DNA of 64,000 nt, from contig CAUJGJ010000040.1 in NCBI GenBank assembly GCA_963170055.1, forward strand, positions 2,529,801-2,593,800, read 5' to 3'. The position numbers were made by a program, and so were the translations under genes. The first letter of the stretch is position 1, and each line of letters starts with the position of its first letter. Source of the stretch: Halisarca cf. caerulea (taxonomy: Eukaryota > Porifera > Demospongiae > Chondrillida > Halisarcidae). Positions 55,515 to 64,000 of the stretch are shown in pieces. Below the pieces are notes generated by a model. That model ran no database searches, was not told where the DNA came from, and was given only the letters and a program-made list of their open reading frames with translations.

Positions 55515-56122
55515 ATATCTTGTAGGTTCGCAGAGCACAGACCACTCAATAAACAAAACATTAATAGTTATATTACTAGATGTATGCAAAGCATAGTACT
55601 TGCTAGGTGAAACTAAATTTGAAATCAGAAAGAAGTCAAAGGATCTATCAGAGGAAGGTATCACACATGGCATACTGATGCCATTAGAGCACGGCCAATA
55701 ATACAACAGCTTCATAATATTGCATGGCTGCATGCAGGCAGATGTAATATGTGGATGACTCAGCAGCAGGATCAACCCTTACCAACCTCAAGTCTGAGTA
55801 GGAGGATTAATATGGCATTAATAATGGCCAATTGAAATATATGGTATGAAAATGTCACATAAGCACACATGACCGTCACATAGCAGAACATGTTGTCACA
55901 GATTGATGCCTATTTGCAGCCCCCCTTATTGCAAACAAAGTCACAATCCTGCCAAGCAAAAGTCGATTCACACAAAAACAAAAATGTATGGAGAAGTACG
56001 GGGCTATGGAGCTACACTGGGTGTTGGTTAGCATTTAGTAACCACAACCAGTGTAGCTAAAACTAACTAGATCAGATTTACTGTGTGTGACCATGTAAAT
56101 GGGAGTGAGAAATGGCAACTAC
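55515..56122. other. No gene seen
   Basis: AT-rich spacer without supported features. Confidence 0.4.
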
Positions 56123-56206
56123 AGACCAAGGAGCATATGCAGCTGTATGCAGATCAAGGAGCATATGCGGCTGTATGCAGACCAAGGAGCATATGCAGCT
56201 GTATGC
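56123..56206. repeat. 28-bp tandem repeat, three units
   Basis: Unit agaccaaggagcatatgcag + ctgtatgc, three nearly identical copies. Confidence 0.9.
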
Positions 56207-56407
56207 AGGGCAAGTGATTTTGAATAGCATGAATCACTTGCTCTGATTTGCAATAGATTAAATTGCATTGTTTCATATTTCTTATAAGTTTGCTTTTAAA
56301 TTATTTTGCATTTTGTCACATTTGAACCACTATTGGATTCTGAATGCGGTGCAGTTTAAAGGAAGAATTGATTCAAAATTTGTTGTAGACATTGACATTA
56401 GTTGGTC

Positions 56408-56594
56408 CTAGTCTGGTGTGACCAGATCATAGACCAGGCCAGGATTTGTTGGCCAATTAATATCACGATTTGCTTTAACTATTGAAATTACGTTTGTACT
56501 TTCGAAGATGTTGAAAATTCCGTTCCTGTACTGAGTTTTGCCAACAATTAAAGCTGTAGTTGGGTTGCTATGGAACTCATATGAAATTAAACGT
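56408..56594 (-). CDS. Putative terminal exon, unrecognised
   Basis: Minus-strand segment with a CTCTTCAG acceptor, reading RLISYEFHSNPTTALIVGKT, then YRNGIFNIFESTNVISIVKA and a stop at 56408. The polypyrimidine acceptor and 60 open codons are the only support. No upstream exon was found; the peptide has beta-like alternation but no known motif. Confidence 0.3.
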
Positions 56595-56793
56595 CTGAAG
56601 AGGACAAGAAAATAGAAAGAAAGATTGCAATCTGAATGCGAAACGATGTCGCACAAATGTCTTTCTGCTCATCACCATGCATTAAACATACGACCTTTGT
56701 TCAGATTAATAAGAATACCAAGGGGGGAAAACTGAGAGGCCCATATCTCAGTACGAATAAAATCGGTCAGATTCACAAAACTCGAATAACACT

Positions 56794-57111
56794 TTACCCA
56801 ATGCGTACAACCGTCGACGTCATGCGTAGGAAGATACTGCTGAATTTGAACTCAAAATGGGAACATTCATGTGGGCACCATTCATAAATGGCGACAGTGA
56901 TGGCTAGAATTTCTACCGAATGAACTCGAACCCTTGCGGAGGTGAAGGGAAAGTCTAACGAAATAAAAAAGCCTCTTGGGGTATTTAAGAGTAAAAATAC
57001 GGATAAATCTTCGAATATGTGGCCATCACACAAAGAAACGTGAGTTTTCACTTTTTGCCTTGATGCTGAATCTGTAATGCGATTAGCAACGCGTTTTGTC
57101 CATAATGTCAA
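56794..57111 (-). other. 105-codon open frame of doubtful status
   Basis: Frame from ATG at 57111 (MTLWTKRVANRITDSASRQK). It ends in sequence that also reads openly on the other strand, and no family or splice evidence is seen. Recorded for completeness. Confidence 0.15.
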
Positions 57112-57216
57112 AGTTTCTTTATGCCCCTACGAGGTCGTACCATTTATGAATGATGTACGTGCCTGCTTTTGTAGTAATTAGCGTCCAAAGTGACAATTTT
57201 GGGCCAAACTTTCAAG

Positions 57217-57800
57217 CTTTGGTACCCGAAACCAATCAAATGCGTGGGTAGCTCAAACCCACTCCGCTAACGCGATGGAAATAGAAAACTCGCTACGCTC
57301 GTTGTGAACAAAGTTCAAAATCTCGCAATTGCCAAAAAAATTAACTTAAAATTTAAAGTGGAAAGTGAATTGTGCTCAATTCCATTTCAACCGCTGCTTA
57401 CTATGATGAATTCAAGAATGATGTGGGTGCTCATGCTTTGACTTGTAATGCTAGATTACGATGGCCAGATGCAAAGTTAACAGTCTTGTTTACTCACTAC
57501 GATACGGCTAGTCGGCACCAGATGCCAGAAAGTAGGTTATTTATTTGTCCAGATAGCTATTTTTTGCTAGACTCAGTTTTGAACAAATGTCATGCCTAGC
57601 CTCAAAGAGCACAAACTTCACTCGTTGCCAGTGTTAGCTTCTGCAAACTTTGATAAGCACCTTCTGATTAATTCGTGTCCAAAATGACCTGAAATTGGAC
57701 TAAAAGGAACATATTATACCAAAAAATAATCAAATGCGTGGGTAGCTCAAACTCACCCCGCAAACGCAATGGAAAAAGAAAACTCGCTACGCTTGTAATT
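57217..57800. repeat. Dispersed/tandem repeat with 'gcgtgggtagctcaaac'
   Basis: The block 'aatcaaatgcgtgggtagctcaaac..actc.gc.aacgc.atgg' followed by 'gaaaactcgctacgct' occurs at about 57235-57303 and again at 57728-57795. The intervening part (57303-57560) is the second copy of the repeat at 21340-21700. Confidence 0.65.
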
Positions 57801-58701
57801 ATCATTACTTCATATTTCATAATGATACATATGATAATATGCCCTTGACACTGTCACCCTTTTGTTTGAGTATCATTGTGGGGAAATTGGACACACAGGG
57901 TGCTGGATCAGTCTCTCGTTGGACTAAACAATAAAATACATGGGTCGAAAATCCGTCTTTGACTAACATCATAGTCACTGTTGTTTGAGTATCTTCTATG
58001 GCTGTACACAGCATAGAGTAGGCTGGCGTAGCTCAGACCCAATCTCGCTGGACTAGCATATGGAGTGAGCTTAATTACTGTAAGCATGAGTGACGTCACT
58101 CCCATACTACGTTACAAATGTCACCTGATATTAAATGGATGTGAAAATGGCCATTATCATGGGTAACTTTTAGCGCCTATTGTGGAAACCCTACGAAAAA
58201 ATCGCTCTTGATCAAAGTTTCTAATTAAAAAAACATTTTTGGACTCGTAGTCTCAGAACTGGGGAAATCATTTAGGTTTAAAGTAAGCGCCTCTTTTAGC
58301 TATTGTGTACAAAACACCATTAGGGTCTGAGAAAGTATTTACCTTGTTAGTGTGCTACACCCATGCCCCTTCTAATCGATGGGAACAAATTGTCGCATAC
58401 CCTTTTGATTGAGGAGAGATTTCGTGTCAACAATTTCCAATGTTGGCCTTAAACCAGCAATACCCCCAATTAAGTGTGTGGGATTCTTGATCTGAGTCTG
58501 CTACCAGCCAGAAGGCACTGATGAAATCAGTAAACCTCACTTACGCCTGGTAATTAAAAAAAAACAGGCGAGAAGTTTGCCTGAGCGACACGAAACTACG
58601 TGACGGAGAAGCAGAAGCAGAAAAAAATGACAAAAGACTACTATGGCCATAGAGGAGGAAGACACAGAAGAGTTACAAGGTGATAGTGTAACATGAGTTG
58701 A
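57801..58701. other. No gene seen
   Basis: Nothing supported. 'ttgtttgagtatc' occurs at about 57865 and 57981, and 'tcgttggact'/'tcgctggact' flank a possible old duplication. Confidence 0.35.
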
Positions 58702-59127
58702 TCAAAAACGCAAAGGATGGTGGTAACAACTGCAAACTGATACACAAATTTGAATCAGTTGCATACTCCTATGCCGATGAACAATTCCAATATAGATTGT
58801 TACCCATCCTGGCCTTGCCAAGGGATATAGAGGGAACCACAACTTCCTTTTAACCCTGTGACCAAGGCCATTTTGTACATCATCATAATATTTATTATAC
58901 ATTCTTGATTTGAAGTAAGGAGCTAAGTCTCTATTTGGTGAGTAGGCTGAAGCCGGTAGAGCAGTTGAATCAGTACTAGCTGCTGGCCAGGTCCGACCCT
59001 GTTTCCTATAATATATGAACCCACTGGGCAGTGTCATGCTATTTAAGCACAGGCACACATAAATTATTGAAAGAAAACATCCAAATGCAACCAAAAACTG
59101 AAAAACAACAGACTGAATAGTCAACAT
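58702..59127 (-). CDS. Possible small membrane/secreted protein
   Basis: A 141-codon frame from ATG at 59127. The first 30 residues are strongly hydrophobic (QSVVFQFLVAFGCFLSIIYV), like a signal anchor. A Tyr-rich middle (YFKSRMYNKYYDDVQNGLGH) and a basic KRK are followed by an aromatic-rich tail. No family is recognised and no neighbouring exon was found. The single hydrophobic start and length exceed chance expectation only slightly. Confidence 0.3.
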   Translation of the reverse strand: MLTIQSVVFQFLVAFGCFLSIIYVCLCLNSMTLPSGFIYYRKQGRTWPAASTDSTALPASAYSPNRDLAPYFKSRMYNKYYDDVQNGLGHRVKRKLWFPLYPLARPGWVTIYIGIVHRHRSMQLIQICVSVCSCYHHPLRF

Positions 59128-59612
59128 ATAATGTTAATAAATATAAAGTTATGTGTTAAGTCGCACTTAGCATGATCATGTAATATTGGTGATTCACGAC
59201 CTACATTCAATGGACTAGGTGTTGGGTGACAATGGCATGTAGCGGTTTCAGATTTTCCTTGACCAATCCTATGACGGAGGGTCTCTGATGAGAAGGATAA
59301 AACCATGGCTAAAACTCTGCCAAAATGTAGGGAATTTTCTTCAATGCAACGAAGGCAAAAAATATAAAGCTAAAGGATAAAACCCTTTCGTGAACCTGAT
59401 ACCATTGTTGTAAAGATAAACCATTATAACATATTTGCAAGTAATTTGCAAGCAATTCGGGACCCAAATTACTTGTTGTGAAAACACAATCACGAATTAA
59501 TCATGAATCCATTTATAAAGGGTATAATTGGAATACATACACATGCTTGTTGGGCGTGTACACATGCACGTGTGTACATACAGGAATTTGTTAGGGGGTA
59601 GAAGGGGTTTTT

Positions 59613-59633
59613 CACACACACACACACACACAC
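59613..59633. repeat. Short (CA)n tract
   Basis: About ten CA units, 25 bases before the longer tract. Confidence 0.9.
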
Positions 59634-59657
59634 CCTTGAACTTTTATCTTTAGCTCT

Positions 59658-59659
<2 letters not shown>

Positions 59660-59727
<68 letters not shown>
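59660..59727. repeat. (CA)n microsatellite
   Basis: Pure CA tract of about 68 bases. Confidence 0.95.
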
Positions 59728-59729
<2 letters not shown>

Positions 59730-60414
59730 TGTAACAGACTGATATGTGTACTGTATTCGGAAACTGTTTCAAGTGGACTAAAATGGCTTCAGATACCACT
59801 ATGAGGACTAGAAACTGAAAATTTCCCTGGGGGAGCATATGTATACCCCAAACCCACTACTAGCCCCATTTGTATAGACCAATGTCATTCCACATACTTG
59901 TGTATATACATCTCCCCCCCCCCCCCCCCCCCCCCTCCATTACATCAATGTAGGTATAGACCCCAGAGCTCAATTCAAAATTGCTCTATGGTACTGTTAT
60001 ACTTACAAGAGGGAAGGGAATACTTGCCTGTCAGTGATGAAAATGAACAATCCTATTCTTAGCCCATATACCAGGTATCAGATATCAGGTATTGGTATTT
60101 ATATCTGGGGAGCTTAATTCCATTTCTGAAACCGATATACTATCTTGCTTTGGATTATCTACTGTGTTAGATAATTAACAATTTGAGTTTCCAACTAGTG
60201 TGTACTGGGGTACATTGTTTCATGATTAGTAATTTTGGAGATTACTTACTGATCTTCAACATTAAAGCAAAATATAGCCTTCTATAGTAAAAATTGTGTA
60301 ACGACCTAGCCAGCAATCCGAATATATTATGGTAAAATAGTCTTCAATAGATGACACAAAAGCACAATCCACTCAGATCATGCACAATTTTTCATCACTG
60401 TCACAATTCATAAG
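59728..60414. other. No gene seen
   Basis: A run of about 22 C lies at 59913-59935; nothing else supported. Confidence 0.4.
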
Positions 60415-60560
60415 AAGAAAGCAAGTCCATTTGTACCCGGCTTTTGCGGAAGAGGCTTATAGGCCATAACCTTAATAGTGTGGTATAGACCAGCGGGTTG
60501 ATAGCCTGGGAGCAAACGACATGACGAAGATGGCTGACAGCACGTGGTGTGTTAGTCGTG
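60415..60560 (-). pseudogene. 5' fragment of a caspase-like paralogue
   Basis: Aligns with 55263-55470: 'agcaagtc..gt.gtacccggcttttgc' and 'gaggct.ataggccat', the region of the start codon and first residues of the intact gene. The ATG is changed (ATG to ATA-like 'ggccataacc') and the frame is not kept. The rest of the peptidase is absent. A half copy of the 25706-type MITE follows at 60555-60625. Confidence 0.65.
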
Positions 60561-60849
60561 TTCCAAGCCCCACTTCTGCCTGCCATTGCTATTGGGGTGG
60601 AGAAGTAGGTCTGGTAACTATACAGTGGATATGGATTGCGAAATACCTTGTGCAAGTCATGTGAATTGTTGAGGTTGAGGCCTGTTTCCAATGCTGCTTG
60701 GGAGGCAGCACAGGAGGCATGGTTTATAATAACATCCGTGTAGAAGGGTATGTATAACTGCCCATGTTGTATATAGTTGTTTTCTGTTTTCATAATCATC
60801 AATTTGCAGCTGTTCTTCTACGCAGGTATAACATGTGCATATTCTGTAA

Positions 60850-61660
60850 ACAGAGGGGCGTTGTGTGGTTTACAAAGGAATTTAATTCAAAATTTACACA
60901 TTTTACTAATGTACATGTGTTAGTCACGTGAATGTATATGAAGTAGACTTGAAATATAGGCCTTCTCTTTCTCAAACCGAAGTGAATTGTATCGAATATC
61001 GCAATAGTCTGCACATTTCGTGTTTTCAAAACGTTCTGATAGTTATTCGTTCGTGCTAGAAGAAATATCAATGTCACCGATCGTTACCGCTGCTTGGTGA
61101 CGTCATCATATTGCGTGACCGCCTTGTGACAAACGGCGAGAGAGAGACTTTTGCAACGAGTGAATTTCTTTCGAAAACCCGGTCATCTAAACAGTTGTGT
61201 AGAGGAGCCATGTCGCGGGAGTTCGATCACGATAGGTAAAACTAAATTTTCACCGCTGTCGATTTTGATAGCATGCTCCATTCCCGACATGTGCACAAGT
61301 TTGTGGTTTCACTCTGTGTCAAAAGCAACATTTTGATGCACATCTCAGGAACGAAAGAGAATGGTAAGTTCGACCACGGTGAAAATTTAGATATTGATGT
61401 TAGAAAGGTCTTGACAGAGTATGGCTGTTCTAAATGATGGTTTACATGACCGGGTTTTGCGCAAAAGTTATTTTTAAGGTCCGAATCTGTGGTCGTTTAT
61501 TCGGCTTTGCGAAGTATTAACAACAAAGTTAAGTGAACTGTTGTAGCATTAAATAGTCATATCGATGTTTTGTATGCGTTTTTGTATTCCACAAGTACAT
61601 TAAACGCAAGAAAAGTGGGGGTTGATTTCAGCCGACTTTAGGGCGGCCATTTTGGTAAAA
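60850..61660 (+). repeat. Large inverted repeat, left arm
   Basis: Pairs in inverted orientation with about 63195-63985. Landmarks shared in order: 'ggttt(a/g)caaaggaa', 'catgtgttagtcacgtg', 'gtgacgtcatcatat', 'tgtgacaaacggcgagagagaga', 'aaattttcaccg', 'ccacaa.cttg', 'ggtttacatgaccggg/attttgc', 'aactgttgtagc.ttaaatagt'. The arms differ throughout by substitutions and indels. Confidence 0.8.
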
Positions 61661-61928
61661 CTGCACATGTGCACATGTCACACCTGCGAAGTCCTTAGAG
61701 CAAAACAATGAAGTATCATCAGGATCTGTACATTTGGTAGTACAATCCAGTGTAATCTTGAACCATTAATTGTACATGTGTAAATTGGGAACATCTGTAT
61801 GTGCATATTAACGCATGCACAGAGTAACACGGCACTTGAACGCTTGCTAATGTCTTATACCGTGAACCCATTTTCAAAGGCATGTACACTTCAGGTCGGG
61901 TATAACTAGTACACATGCATATGCTTAC

Positions 61929-62160
61929 CTGTTACAGTAGGAGATGTGCCCCATACTGTCAAGGGGTAGTTAGCAATTGTCGTCACACGATTAAACCTTC
62001 TAGTGCGCTGAATTTCCACTTGTGTTGACGTTTGTTGCATTCCTTCCTTATAAAGTGCTCTGAACACCAAAGAAGGTGGGTAAAAATTATGTTTTACCCC
62101 ATCTTCTAGTTCTTCTCCAGTGTTATACCTCCCCTTCATCTGCAGTTCTTCAAGTTTTAT
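61929..62160 (-). CDS. Unrecognised exon in loop of inverted repeat (2)
   Basis: Minus-strand exon, ATGTAG acceptor and GTAAGC donor, entering in phase 0 and leaving in phase 1. It reads IKLEELQMKGRYNTGEELED, GVKHNFYPPSLVFRALYKEG, then QVEIQRTRRFNRVTTIANYP to the donor. It follows the exon at 62373-62245 in phase. Family not recognised; mixed alpha/beta character, no membrane segment. Confidence 0.5.
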
Positions 62161-62244
62161 CTACATGCATAGAACAATGTTCTAAAACTAATTCAGAAAG
62201 AGTAAGCTTGGTTCAATAATAATATGATTTGTTTGTACAAGTAC

Positions 62245-62373
62245 CTTAACAGGGCCAACCAAATGAACTTGTGATGAAAACTTTGCCTTCACACAAGATT
62301 TCAAATTAGAGGATTCAAAGGGAGTATGTTGGTCTAAGATAAGCTCTCGAAGTTCTTCCTTTTTCTTAAGAAT
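62245..62373 (-). CDS. Unrecognised exon in loop of inverted repeat (1)
   Basis: Minus-strand exon of 129 bases, CTGCAG acceptor, AAG|GTACTT donor, phase 0-0: ILKKKEELRELILDQHTPFE, then SSNLKSCVKAKFSSQVHLVG, PVK. It joins IKLEELQ of the next exon in frame, separated by an intron of 84 bases. No start codon exon was found upstream within the loop or right arm, so the gene probably begins beyond the window or is a captured fragment. Confidence 0.5.
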
Positions 62374-63194
62374 CTGCAGATGATGGTGAAGTTTACTTCA
62401 AAACAGACTGGTGAGATTGGTGTGTGCACGTCCCACAAATAGTTAACTACGTCACAGAAACAGTATACAATATGTCACGGGTAACAGAAAGTTAATATGA
62501 CATGGTGTTCTTCGCGTGCATGTATGAAAATAAACTACAAAATACCTAGTTTAGAGCAACTAAAACAACTAGGAAAGAACAAATTACACAAATTTCGATT
62601 GTTTGTCGACAGTTGGCTCGAGGAAATAGAAGTTCGATCAATACTGTCCTGTACATGCGGGAAACTAATGCATACATCATTGGAAATCATCACATTGCAT
62701 CACGAAAAATGGTAGTTATCAATAGGTTGATGGAAAATCACTTTTCCAGAATTGAAAGCATCTTAAAACCTTCCTTTTAGTTTGAGGTTTGGACTTTGGA
62801 CACTTAAAACCATCATATAAATTTCTTTCAGCTTAAAGTGATATAATCAAGTAAGCGAAAGTAACATTGGATTTTTTCCATTTTTTGTTGATTTAGCCTT
62901 GTAAAAGTGATACTTTTCATTATATAACTGCTCAGCCTGGTTATATTGCTTGAAGCTAAAAAAAATTGGAAAGATCATAAGATCATTGATGTAAGTTTCA
63001 AAACTACTCAATGCTACTTTCAATTCTGGAAAAGGTGGTTTGTGTCATTTGCCGAAAGTTTTCAAACCATTGCAGTTTGCTTAATTCTTTTTTTTATTAT
63101 TGCACATGCACTCTTATAATTGCCATATATGCATAAATTTACCTTTAAGAAGAATGAAAGGTAATATATGGTGAAAAAGACGAATATAACGTTA
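62374..63194. other. Loop sequence, no supported gene
   Basis: A plus-strand frame at 62497-62715 (LEQLKQLGKNKLHKFRLFVD) is open for 72 codons but has no support. Also present is an inverted pair 'gaaagcatcttaaaacc..' with weak partners near 62980-63040. Confidence 0.3.
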
Positions 63195-64000
63195 AAAAAG
63201 TTGTGGTACTTTCATGACGGCCATTCCCCCCTTTGTAGCGAGGGTGGATATAAACATCCTGAGTACAAAGCATTAATTCAACTATTTAACGCTACAACAG
63301 TTACTTTAACTTTGCTGTCACCACTTTGCGAAGCCAAAAAACGAACACTGATTTGGACCATAAAAATAGGTTTAGTGCAAAATCCGGTCATGTAAACCAT
63401 GGTTAGAGAAACCATACTATGTAAAGAACCTTCCAACAACAATATCTAAATTATCACTGCAGAAGAATTTACCATTCCTCTTTATTCCTGAGATGTCCAT
63501 TGTAATGTTGTTCTTGACCAAAAGTAAAACCACAAACTTGCATGGGGACATGTCGGAATGGGGTAAGCTATCAAAATCTTCCAATGGTGAAAATTTAGCT
63601 TTTCCTATTGTGATCTAACTCCTGCAACATAGCTCCTATACACATGCAACTGTTTAGATAACTAAGTTCTCGAAAGAATCTCAAGCATTAAAGAAGTCTC
63701 TCTCTCTCGCCGTTTGTCACAAGGGTGTCACAAGATATGATGACGTCACTAACCAAAGGTAACAATCGGTGAAATTAATACTTTGTCTAACACAAACAAA
63801 TAACCATTAGAAAGTCTTGAAAACACTCAATGCGTATAAAAATATACAATATTCAATACACTTCTCTTCTGTTTGAGTGCAAAAAGGCCTATCGTTCAGG
63901 TGACTTCATAAACCTACACGTGACTAACATGTGTATCAGTACATGTTGTTATTCAATGAATTTCCTTTGCAAACCATGTAAGGCCCCACTATTTCTTCAA
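63195..64000 (-). repeat. Large inverted repeat, right arm
   Basis: Inverted copy of 60850-61660, reaching the end of the window, so its outer end is not seen. Confidence 0.8.

Noticed and set aside
57235..57265. 'gcgtgggtagctcaaaccc' resembling a tRNA A box (also near 57740 and 58025)
   Set aside because: No B box or cloverleaf follows; not a tRNA gene and not a supportable SINE head.

Overview
This is eukaryotic nuclear DNA from an intron-rich animal. It is AT-rich, with long (CA)n and poly-G tracts, GT-AG splice sites around short exons, and a dense load of DNA transposons and short inverted-repeat elements (MITEs). The mix of helical, possibly death-fold exons, caspase-like C14 peptidases, piggyBac, hAT, CACTA-like and DIRS-like elements fits an early-branching marine invertebrate. 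A sponge is my first guess, but the species cannot be fixed from this sequence. No rRNA, tRNA, CRISPR or prokaryotic operon was seen.

0-21 kb: dispersed repeats and (CA)n modules (1-4.4 kb), then what looks like one long minus-strand gene. It reads from a start exon at 21251 through exons at 20.6, 18.6, 17.4, 13.0, 6.1, 5.6 and 5.2 kb. The domain exons are symmetric phase 1-1, each coding one helical module or one proline-rich linker. Its introns hold a foldback element (6486-8202), a complete but dead piggyBac copy (8767-12302) with two further MITEs nested in it, three TA-flanked MITEs and a piggyBac derivative.

21-33 kb: a GC-rich DIRS-like retroelement fragment (gag-like and reverse transcriptase), a plus-strand multi-exon gene of unknown function (26.2-28.6 kb) with a repeated acidic motif, a RecQ-like helicase fragment cut by a CACTA-like end, and an isolated minus-strand start exon (32.8 kb).

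33-44 kb: a second minus-strand gene (start exon 35012, 90-residue helical module 34185-33916) in a segment of about 2 kb that is duplicated 3.6 kb downstream. One copy keeps an empty TTAA site that a MITE filled in the other. A proline-rich linker exon (42.5 kb) and a broken caspase-like domain (44.0-43.3 kb) follow.

44-51 kb: a decayed hAT-family (TTF finger/ZMYM-like) gene on the minus strand, split by a 3.3 kb CACTA-like element and a 1.2 kb inverted-repeat element. The CACTA-like element carries a 26-bp minisatellite and spliced exons of its own.

51-64 kb: MITEs and microsatellites, an intact caspase-like exon (55322-54634) with His and Cys motifs, a paralogous fragment of its 5' end at 60.4 kb, and a large inverted repeat (60.85-64 kb) whose loop holds two exons of an unrecognised gene.

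The minus-strand helical-module exons together with three caspase-like copies suggest a lineage-expanded cell-death or innate-immunity cluster. That link is inference from motifs and exon phase; no expression data are available.
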